A stretch of 64,000 bases of DNA. Source: Trichoplax adhaerens (Eukaryota > Placozoa > Uniplacotomia > Trichoplacea > Trichoplacidae). Every line of letters starts with the position of its first letter. Position 1 is the first letter of the stretch. The notes under the pieces were generated by a model. The model saw only the letters and a list, made by a program, of their open reading frames with translations. It was not told the DNA's origin and made no database searches. The stretch covers positions 5,996,644 to 6,060,643 of the forward strand of contig NW_002060943.1 in assembly GCF_000150275.1 (NCBI RefSeq), in the 5' to 3' direction. Positions 36,700 to 47,500 of the stretch are shown in pieces. Position numbers and translations under genes: made by a program.

Positions 36700-38730
36700 C
36701 TTAGTTAGAAATTTAACTTTCCAATACTGCCAAAGAGTTTTACGGTACTATTCTATGATATTACTAAACTTTCCGTACTATTTGTTATAGTAATACTCGT
36801 ATATGCAACTGTTTGTTACTAGATCTTTGTACCTTGCTTTTTAATTAATGCTAGCATCATGATTAAAGAACATATAATAAAATGTATTATTATGTATTCT
36901 TTGCTGCTAGACACTGTGTGGCTACACTGTTAAATCCTCTAGCCGAACTGAATTCATTATTTTTAAGACAAAGCAATACGTCAGTTCTAAGAACAAAATC
37001 ACTGCAATAACATCATTCCACCTCCGGTTCATTGTTTTATCATGGTGATCGCTTTCATGAATAGTTTCTATTTGTAGGCGTATAAGCAATTGTTATATTT
37101 TATTCTTCTTGTTGATCCAATTGCAAACGTGTATAATGATTGATCGATAACTAGTAGAACGACGGCATCAAATTGCCCTTGACAACTATTTTAATAACAT
37201 AATTCTAATTATTATCATTATCGTAAACCTATGTCTTAAATTCTTATTATTTCTTAGCTCACGATCTATCCGGATTTATGTATAATAAGGCAACCTGTTG
37301 GTAATGTAATCGGCTTTATTAGATCTTACATGAATTGCTTATTACATCGAACTTTGTAATAACTAAGTTCTATCAAAAGCCTCAATAATTAATTAAACAT
37401 GCATACATTGTAGTACTTATTAATTTTATTGGCAGTCTAGAACTGAAGTTCAAGTACTAAAAATACGTCATCCCTATTACTAACTTTATTCTTAGCTGTA
37501 ATGCAGTTGACATACATTAAAGTGTCTTATATCACGTATCTATGCATAATTTTGCGACAAATTTTTTGCTCGTAGTTTATTTTTTACACATGTACGAGTG
37601 CTGTATATCGCATACTCAATCTTGAGGATCGGTTATATTTAGCTCACACTATTATGTGATAGTTAAGCTGATAATAATAAGGTTGCCGTTAATTAAATGA
37701 GAGAGCAAGAAAAATGGCTTTAAGGGCTGACTCTATAAATGTAAATAAGTCAAATGCGCTTATTGTATTTTCAGCTTAAACTTAGAATTAGAAATCAACT
37801 TATACGCGTATGAGCTACCAAATGTGATAAGCGTCGATGGGAAAGTCAATTTAGCCAATCAACATATCCGTACATACTTACTTTCATTGCTATACAATTC
37901 AGCATTCCAAAAGTTAAAAGACTTTCGAGTAATTCATTTTGAAATTTGAACTAAGACGGAAATTGTAATGGATACCATAAAAAATTGCTTTTATCCATGG
38001 ATAAGTGGATATACCGTGTAAAATCAGTAATACCGAAATAACAATTTTAGGCTATTGAAATCAAAGAGGAGCTGCATTTTGGTGACCATTTCAGCAATAT
38101 ACCCGCATTTCTTGTGATTGTACTAAACGCTGTCAAACTTTTATAACTCCAATTTAAAGCAACATACAGTACCAGTGCATATACATTATAATTGAGAGAA
38201 TTCTTAAAGCTACCGACAGATAGTGGTCTGAATTGTGAATTTATATTACCCAAAGTGCAATTGTAATGGCTTTCGCATCAGTACAATCTGGCCTTTATTT
38301 CGAATACGCGAACGAGTATCCTACAGTAACACTAATCACTTAGCTCACGATTATTACTTAATTTCTAAGGATGGCCAAAGAGAATACAGTTAAAAGGATG
38401 TAGTAAAATGATACAATGTTCAAATTATGAACGCTTCAAAATTACAGATATATAATTATAAACCAACGTCAGGTGTAATCCTTAGTACACAGTGAGATAA
38501 AAATTAGATGCGCTTCTCGTAAATAATACCTTTTACATTGCACGGGCATGGCATAATAACACACCGTAGCTTATTACAGTATTTGCAAAAAGCAGAACGC
38601 AATTTAGCAAAATATCATAATGTTATTTTAGGATATTTTGTATGTGAGGGACAATATTCTGTCATAGCTTGGTAGTATGTAAAAAATTTTTAGCGTGCAA
38701 TGATGAAACTTAGTAAATGTTGATTTAAAA
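36700..38730. other. Spacer between the tandem nucleobindin genes
   Basis: About 2 kb of AT-rich DNA serving as the upstream region of copy A and downstream region of copy B. No exon recognised and few pentamer units. Confidence 0.55.
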
Positions 38731-40877
38731 TTATCGGCGAGGATCCGTTTCTTCACCGGTACGGATTTTTATTTTGTCGAATTGGTTACGGGCAGCATCT
38801 CTAACTTTTCTTTCATATCGCTAAAATTTAGGTTATCAAAAATGTTTTACTTAAAAAAATTTCGCAACTGAGACTTGCCCCTCAAAAATTCCTATAAAGT
38901 AATTAATAGCATATTTTAATATTTACCTCTAACTCCTCCGGGGTCATTCTTTCAAAATCCTTGTCTTCGTTAAATGTTTCCCAACCTTCATCTTTTTTAA
39001 ATTCCGCTTTCTTAGTAGATTTGATAAATTCGTCCAACGAGACTAAGCCGTCTTTGTTTACATCGATCTATATCCAAAGCAAATACACTTATTATATTAT
39101 CTTTCACACATACTATTATAGGGAATGCTGTAAATTCTTCTTGAAAACATAACATGTAAATTGCTAAAATGCCTATGCACGAAGACTACTAAAGATAGTT
39201 TACTTAGATACCTCAGTAGATACATGTTGCCTCATACGTTGTAATTCTTCTTTTAATTCTCTTTCATCATATGCATCTTTATGATTACCAACTAATTTGG
39301 AAACCTAATTTAACAAATCATCAGGTTTCAGAAGATTTGAAACAATTATAAATTGAGCATCAGAACTCAGATTAGTACCAAGACGATGCCTAACCTCTTT
39401 TCGGAGAACGGCTTCTAATTCGACGTTATCTAAATGTCCGTCACCGTTCGTATCTAAAATGTCGAAAAGTGTTGATTAGAGAGGGCTGAGATTTTCTACT
39501 AGTTATATAGCCGTATCCACGCAATACACTTATTTCCTAACTAGATATATTTATATCAAGGCATCTTTGAAAGGATGAAATGGACATGGGTTATTTGTAA
39601 TTAATTTATCCACTATTTTGTGCAAGGTGTAAACAATACTTGGTGCGCATATATAGCTATTTACCATGAAGTCTAAAAAATGCATCAGGGTTGAATTCTT
39701 GATTTTGGAAGCCATCTTCTTTTTCCCACACTTCCTGTAGTTGTTCTTTGCTACCCTGTATGTAAAGTAGGTGGTTTAAAATATTAATATCAGATAATGA
39801 GTTAGAGCAAATAGGCATTAAGTATATCGTTTAAGTTAGAACAGCGTCTATTAATGCTCTTAGTAGTCGCGAGGACTAACAACATTACTGACTACATTGT
39901 CTAAAATTTATTCTTTAATTGGTAGGATGATATCATACCGGATGATGCAATTTAGGATGATCTTGCATATCCCGCAAATGCTTTGCATAATTGTCTTCGG
40001 CAACTTTCTTTTGGTCCGGATTCATTTTCTCTAGTTCTTTCTTTCTTAATAACTCCTTTTCTAATTCATATCGAAGGAATGCCTTGTGTCTTACATCATC
40101 AGTTTCACGTAATTTTTTGTTTGCCTGTATAGCGAAATTATAATTTAGTCTTTCGATTAAGACGATACAGTACCAACATATAGTACAAGGAATGGTGTCC
40201 GGTGTGAATAATTAATTGGAGAAGAGTCAACGTAGCTAAAGTGACCACTGAAATTTACAACCGGTTGAAGATATCTGCAATCAACTTACCTCCTGTAGTT
40301 TTTCGTTCAGTTCTTCCATAGTGTACCTATTATCATCACTATGATGCAGGCGAAATGATTCTGGATGTTCTTCGCGTTCGTTAGCTTCCTGAATTTGGTG
40401 TTCTAAATCACGTTGATGACGGACTTGATCATATTCTTGGTCATCGAATCTATCCAGCATTTTCTCATCGAGATCGCGGAAAGCAGGATTAGCTAAATCT
40501 CGACCAATAACATCATCATCTAAACCTTTGAACTTGTTGATTAAATCCGGTTGATCTCTTAGAAATTGGAAGGTATCGTCATAATTTTCTTCTGGCTCTT
40601 GATGATCAGTATTCTGTTGATCAGTCTTGTGTTGATCCATGTTTCGTTGATCAGTCTTGTGTTGATCCATGTTTTGTTGATCATGAGCCATCTTTGAATC
40701 GAGTTGTACGGATTTATCAACGCCAACATCTATCTTGGTTTTCTCGATATTGGTGACATCTTCTTTAGGCACTTCTTTAACTTTATCGGCTTTCACCGGT
40801 AATCGTGGTGGAGCAGCATCGATTAAGATTACAAGTCCAACCGTAATCAATAGGATAACGCTAACTAACTTCTTCAT
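38731..40877 (-). CDS. Nucleobindin-like secretory EF-hand protein, copy B, seven exons
   Basis: Exons are 40877-40290, 40124-39939, 39755-39665, 39453-39395, 39304-39212, 39067-38927 and 38820-38731, giving about 415 residues. The true ATG is at 40877 and starts a signal peptide (MKKLVSVILLITVGLVILID). Exon order, the 91-nt and 59-nt exon sizes and phases match copy A, showing a tandem duplication. EF-hand 1 is DTNGDGHLDNVE and EF-hand 2 is DVNKDGLVSLDE, both with full Ca2+ ligands. The KLHHP|GSKEQLQEVWE junction is conserved. Exon 1 is about 60 codons longer than in copy A and includes a hydrophilic insert with decapeptide repeats (MDQHKTDQRN). Like copy A, it ends shortly after EF-hand 2, without a long leucine zipper. 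Confidence 0.88.
40610..40690 (-). repeat. 30-bp in-frame tandem repeat in nucleobindin B exon 1
   Basis: The unit encodes MDQHKTDQ(R/Q)N; two near-identical copies and a degenerate third. It accounts for part of the N-terminal length difference from copy A. Confidence 0.8.
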
Positions 40878-41226
40878 CTCTCCTGTAAAGATATTGTCCC
40901 CAACATACAATAAATGTCATTAAATTAGCAGGAATGAATGGTTAAGTTATTGATCACTCGTTACAGTACAGTCTTAATTGTTGATAGCATTCAATCGGAT
41001 TAAAATGATAAATCCATTTTTTGATGATATCATGGATCAAGGGTAAAAAAAAAATGATCCGATTGAAGACACTATTGAAATCTAGATTCATTGATTTGCT
41101 AAACTATCATTTGAAAAATGCTTGGCGACATCATTATGCGTGTTCTCCTTCCTTTTACAGTAGTAGTACACGAAATTTACACGCTCTTTAATCCAATTAA
41201 TCACTAACTTAACTCCTTCCAGTAAA

Positions 41227-41457
41227 ATGAATCTCTCTTTATTGAAGTTTTATGCTATAATAATCACTTTAAGCAGTTATGGCTCACTTACTGATCAATC
41301 CTTGGCAGTCTTTCCTTCACCGAAACTAACAACGATGATGATGATACGACGGGTGGAATATCAAACTCCAAATGACAACGTCGGAGCTTTAAAACCAATT
41401 AATATTCCTCTCACCCAGGTACTTGTACTACCCTGCTGTGCATATAGTTCAGTATAG
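41227..41457 (+). CDS. Hypothetical small secreted peptide or first exon
   Basis: A 76-codon frame with a real ATG and a hydrophobic N-terminus (MNLSLLKFYAIIITLSSYGS) resembling a signal peptide. A hydrophilic segment follows. A possible splice donor (CAG|GTACTT) lies at about 41419, so the frame may be only a first exon; no second exon was found. It is divergently transcribed from nucleobindin B with about 350 bp between starts. I do not recognise a family, and a chance frame is quite possible. Confidence 0.25.
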   Translation: MNLSLLKFYAIIITLSSYGSLTDQSLAVFPSPKLTTMMMIRRVEYQTPNDNVGALKPINIPLTQVLVLPCCAYSSV

Positions 41458-41534
41458 ACGTAAGTGTTCTACTCTCGTCATCCAAATGCAATTGGCTCGT
41501 TTGATTACACGCACGCGCAGTACCGATGATGATG

Positions 41535-41800
41535 CAGGCAGATTTTCCACGGTACAGTACGGTACAGTACTGTGCTGAGTTTACAGTGTAATGTACTGTA
41601 CTCTAGCGATCGAATACTGTACGGTATTGTACTGTACAGTGTACAGTACGTTCTACAACAGTACTGTAGTAGTATTTACAGTACTGTACTGTACAGTAGT
41701 TGTCGTCGACTTGTCGATGTTAACGGTACAGTAGATTTGGATGACGTGGCATACTGGACAGTGTACTGTGCACTGTGTGCAGTATGGTATACAGTAGAGG
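41535..41800. repeat. Pentamer palindrome cluster
   Basis: Roughly 270 bp rich in TACTG/CAGTA with variants (GTACGGTACAGTAC near 41556, ACTGTACTGTACAGTAG near 41682). The plus-strand open frame across it is repeat-derived. Confidence 0.82.
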
Positions 41801-42731
41801 GCCTCTAGTCAGTGGACGTGTCAAAAAGAAAGTGGCGTCTGTACGTCTGTACCAGTGCAGTTTGAGAAAATTCCCCTAGCTATTCAGTTATTATTGAACT
41901 AATTAATTTGATAATAATAAATAAATACTGTAAATCGTTTTCACATCCTTAGGATAGGCCAGATACGGTATAAATTAAACAGTTTAATCAATAGTGCTGG
42001 GAAAATTTTATTTTACTGTTAAAGCTTGAGCCATTGCTCTATACTAAATTGTCTTGAAGCTTATTTTCTCCCTATTGCACCGTACTGTACTGTAGTTTAT
42101 TTTGATGACAACTTTAATGTAACATTATGAAAGTGTGAGCCAACGAAAATAATTTAATAAATATTATTTTGCACAGCACTGAACTGTATTATGGTCACAA
42201 GCTATAGCATGCCTAACCGGCAGCATCTCCCCTAAATTCCCAGGTCACAACTTTAGCTGCCACTGCATTGGCGTAGAAAACTATATTCATAGACCTCGAA
42301 GTTCTACAGCTTCATACTATAACTAGATCCTAGTATCTAACCTTAGATTTTTCTTGCATCTTGTAGATCTACAGTATAGACAGTATCTGACTATATAAGT
42401 ATAAAGTATCTAATGCACAGGTTACACCATTGATCTTCACTAAATGAAAGTTCTTATGGCTTGAACAACACTTCTTCTCAGTTAAATGACATTTGAAATC
42501 AATGCGGGATTGCAGTAGACATTATAGCGAATATCTTGAATATTAATTTGGTATAATTACTTTTACAAATTAAATTTTGATCATTTCACTGCATAGATTG
42601 ATATAAATAAAGAAAATGAGTTTGTGAGATTGCAACATCATTTCGGGCATTGACCATAAATGTAGTACTTCATGCTCGGGTTGAATATGGCCGTACGTTG
42701 ATAGTGATATATAGGTTAATATACATACTGA

Positions 42732-42935
42732 ACTGTAAAATGACTAGCAAAATCATCAGCCACTCAATTTCTAGTCGGTATATGCGATATCACTCCATTA
42801 AATATAAAAACCTAGTTAACCTCGAGGATTGACAGTGAGATGTATAATACTGTATCGTAAAATGAAATTGCAAAATCATCAGCTACTCCATTTCTAATCG
42901 GTAAAGGCGATACTATTCCATTAAATATGAAAACT
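42732..42935 (+). repeat. Imperfect direct repeat, period about 120 bp
   Basis: Copies at about 42732-42812 and 42855-42935 share GTAAAATGA, GCAAAATCATCAGC, CTCAATTTCTA/CTCCATTTCTA, TCGGTA and CCATTAAATAT. Divergence suggests an old duplication. Confidence 0.7.
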
Positions 42936-44437
42936 TTTAATACCGGATAAAGTTATATAAAATTGTATACGCTCATGGCAACTCTAACTCACTCTAACGT
43001 GCGTCTAAAAAAAACGCGTATAAGAGTACTCTTCAACTTCAATATGTTTTTGCATATTTTATAAATTTTATATTAGTGAGTTTTTGTTCCGTTGGTGGAA
43101 CTTTGTTTATATATATGTATATGTACTGTACCAAAAGGATGTGATTACGTACGGGTACACTCTTATGCGTATATAATAAATTAGTTTACTGGTACGATCG
43201 CTGATTATGGCGGTCCTTCACAGATACATTACCATAATCAATATCGCATTAATAAAAGTGATTATTTGTAGCGCAATTTGCTATTCCTGTATCGATATAT
43301 CTGTCATGTTTTAAATATTTTACTTTAATCAGATAAATTAAACTACGAAAGTCATCTTTATTACAAAACTACTCTACATATACGAATTAGTACAAGATGT
43401 TGCATAATGTACATCAAAATTGAATATATAAGCTATATTCATCTGATAAAATTCATGACACCGTTTTTAATAGACTCGAATCATGGTAGCAATTTCATTG
43501 TAATTCAGATACTAAGCCATTCTTATCTTGAAATAGATTCTCAATTATGAAAATGAAGCCGTGTATAAGAAGCAGTTTGAGTACTTCAACACAAAAATTT
43601 CAACCATTATTATTGACTGTAAATTGAGACACAATTTACGAACCTATTTTCCTGACCAAGTAAGCTGTAAAAGTATGGGTGCACAAATAATGGTTCGGTA
43701 ACATACCTACATGTATTATGTAGCCAAAATATTCACAGCGAATACAATAATTAGCAGAAAAAATCAAACACAGTATCAATTACAAAGAAAATGCTAGCTA
43801 TATTCGCAACTGCATATGCGAATATAATGGGGTCATATATAAAGAATAATATTATAATGACCGAAATATTTCATCATCTAGCCCTAGTTGTCCAAAATAT
43901 ATTGGCGTCATATCAAGTATTGTCTATCTACGAAAGAACATTCTGCGGTACAACGATAAAATTTAGACAGAAAAGAAAAATTGAACATTGACGAAGGATC
44001 ATACATAAATTTAGAATGATAAAATAGATTTTTCAATGGAATTTAAAATATATTCAAGATTTACGTTCAATTGTATTCAAGTATTATATTTATATAAACA
44101 AAAGCGATAAATTTAAAGTCTTTGCAGACGTATTATGTAAGGTTTTTTAGATCAGATTTAGTTTGTAAACGTTGTCGTATCGACTATCTATGAATGAATA
44201 TAAATTTCTATCACTTGCAAAATAACACTCTATATATAGCTAAGGAATTAATAACGCTCGGTACTGTATGATATCAGTGTGAAACAGTACTGTACAACTC
44301 GTTAGCACGTTAGTAACATGATGTTGCCAAATAGATATCACAATATTTTATAATCTTACAAATATAAAATGTATCTATGTAAATAAATTGAATATCTGTA
44401 TGTATATACATTAAAAGAAGATAGGTTTTAAATTATT

Positions 44438-44562
44438 AAGGCGAAATAATTTATAAATTTCCCAATGTGTTTCTGGTTCTTTCAGCATCAATTATGCCTA
44501 CGTTATTTTTTGTTGCGAGTATAGTCTTTCTTATATCTACAGTGCCCAAATTATTTCGCCTT
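44438..44562. repeat. 15-bp perfect inverted repeat spanning the HPS5 stop codon
   Basis: AAGGCGAAATAATTT at 44438-44452 and AAATTATTTCGCCTT at 44548-44562 are exact complements separated by about 95 bp. One arm is in the last coding exon; the other covers the end of the stop codon and the 3' UTR. The mRNA could fold into a long stem. Confidence 0.8.
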
Positions 44563-47500
44563 TGGACAGATCCTCCAACTTTATTTGAGAGACTTTTTGT
44601 CAAACAAATTCGACATCCTAACTCAGGAACACATATCTTATGAAAAGCATGACCTATACATAAAGTATTAGAGCAAGCACAATTACAAACAATACCATCA
44701 AATAAGGTAAGTGAAATGTTGCATAATTATACCACAGTCAAAGGCAGCTAGTCCTTCTATATGTGTAGAAACATCCTCAGTTAACGGAACCTGGCATATA
44801 GGACAGGGACTATATAAAGTCAAAAAGCAACAGCAAATAACAGTTATCAGAAATTCACTTTCTTCTAAGATCGTTATAATTAGATGATAAATGAATAAGA
44901 AATAAACTAGTTTTTTTATTCTATTAGCTGTGTTACCTTTGTATATCTACGGTTGTTCCCCACTGACAAGCTTTATTAAAAATAATAGTGATATATTTTA
45001 GCAATTAGAATGAAAATTTAAAATTAATGAGAAGTGCGCATACCCATATTTTCAGGTGACCGAAACATTTTTGCCGCTTCCTCGTAGTAAGCCTGCAATA
45101 TGGATGATCATCTTTATTCTGCAACTTACATTTAACATTGCAATAGTGATCGAAGTATAGTAACATAGTTGCACGATACAAACCATTAAATTCGGATCTT
45201 CTAAATCTTGCTTAGAAAGATTGCTAGCTTTCTCTACCTCATTTATAGCGAGTATCTATTTTGTATGAAGTTATTAAATTGAGAAAGTCTTAATCATCAT
45301 ATAAAAATTGGTTAAAATGAGACTACTCCAATAACGATAAATTAGGCAGGATAAAATCGTCATTAAAAACTAGTAAGTCATGCTTACATGGTGCGGTAAA
45401 GATTCACTTTGTTGGAGCCAATAAAATGCATCTACATGTTCAAGGATTTCGTAAACTGCAGATCTAGTAGTAACGATTCATACAGTTTTAAATGCAAGAT
45501 CAAAAAATTGATGAACAATTTCAGAAAATACTTTTATAGCTTACTCCTCTTGTTTTTCAAGTACGGCTATATCCATTATTTTAGCGAAAAATGTAGAAGG
45601 CAAGTAATTGCCTTCAAGTTTCAGTTCGGAAAGGATTTGTAATGCAGTACGTGAACCTTGCACATTTAACAACCGTAAAATGGCATCTTCCCAGGTTATA
45701 CTAACAGACCAAAAAATACCATTATCCAAAGTGATATTCTCTGGCAGCTGCTTATTGCAGCTTAAACAGTGCAATGTGACTGATTTGATTTCTTTCCCAT
45801 CTTCATTTCGCAAGTGGAGCTTTCGATACAAGATCAACTTTCTTAGGAATAGTGACCAACTTTCTAAGTTATCAACTAAAAAATCTTAACAACAAAGTTT
45901 TGAACTATTTTAGTTTTTGCGTATTAGAGATGTACAGAAAATTGCTATAAAACATGAAAGAACTTTAATTGTTTGCGTATCACAGGAAATTATACCGGAT
46001 GTGAAATGCATTCTAAAATCTATTGTTCTAACCTTCCTTGAATAGTGCCTTATCCATTTTATTATAGATCAAATTGGCATCTCCTAATTGTGTAGCACAC
46101 GCTACCGCTTCATCTAACATTTCTAAATGTAAGCATAAACGAATATATCCAATCCAGTATCTAATAAAGTAAATAAATGCCAGTTAGACTAAAAGTTTTC
46201 TTAGTGAATTCTATATTTTTGAATAATTATTCGAAAGCAGTCATTAGCAGCTATACTTACCCACTAGTTCTGCAGACCTTAAGTAAACTTCGTTTGGTGT
46301 GGGATGACTTAATTACATTTAAACATAAATCTAACATTTCATCGATGAACTCTTGTCCTCCCCAGCTGTAAAGATGAGCTCCACTCCTATGAATGAATGG
46401 CATGCGATGTATATTATCAAATAATATTAATGAAATTTAAAGATAATCTTAAACACCGACCTTGGATGACTACACAGACATTTCAAAGCAATTTCTGAAC
46501 TATTTTTTGCATCCACGTATAGCATCGCCTCGAAAAAGAATACCACGCTGTCGTGATCGTTGCAAAAGCGTCGAAGTGCCTTCTTTCTCAACTTTAAGTT
46601 TAATGGTATATTCGTCCAGTAGCGAGAAAATGCTTTGTAAACAGTCGATATCTGCTCTTCTTTCTCTTGAAATGAATAAAATTCTACTTCATAGATTCTC
46701 ATCATAAATAACTGAGCAATTTCCCAAAGATCAATATTTGATCGTACACTAGATAATAGTTCAGATATTATCATCGGATCTTCTTTAATTTTTCTAAAAA
46801 TAAAAAACACATGCAATATGTAAGAAACTAAAAATAAATGGAGCGATAATTTTACAGATATCCGTATTTTAAAGCAAGCATAGGAGTCCTATGACTGATA
46901 ATTATAATCAATTTTTCTGCGACGCACCTGTAAATCAAATATAGTAGGTTTAATTCCTCTCCATCTGCGTTCCTTAATTGTTTCGAAAGTTCTTGTCTTA
47001 CTGTTATACCTACAAATATGATTAATCAATACTGAAAATTTTACCTCACGATGAAGCACTATAAATCTGATGCGATATTTTATCCTTACCTTTACACAAA
47101 CAATTGATAAGCGCCTGATATGTAATGGTTTTGTGATTAAATCGTAAAGCTAATGAGCCCCGTACGTGCTTCAAGTCCAAGAGATAAAAGTACCGACATA
47201 AAAACACTGCAGCTTGAAAATCCTGGATACTATCATTATTCCAGTCACCATTAGGCGATGACACATACTGAAATAGCGATTTCTTGTCGATACCTTGATC
47301 ACTAACAGGACTACCTAAGGGCTGATGGTAAACACAAGTGTCAAATGCGAGAGTAGTTAGATATCTGATGTCTTCAATTGCTTTCAAATCAAAAATGGTT
47401 GGATCCAGTGGCATTCTAGTAGATACTGTGCACTCATTCATATTAGGACGGTAGTCTGTGCACGATTCCCCATAAATTTCGTAGATTTCATCTAATTGTG

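Larger units (their letters stand above)
40878..44450. other. Intergenic region with pentamer clusters and a duplicated segment
   Basis: Apart from the small frame at 41227, no gene is supported. A large pentamer cluster spans about 41535-41800, with smaller tracts near 42082-42092 and 44283-44296. An imperfect duplicated segment lies at 42732-42935. Confidence 0.55.
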
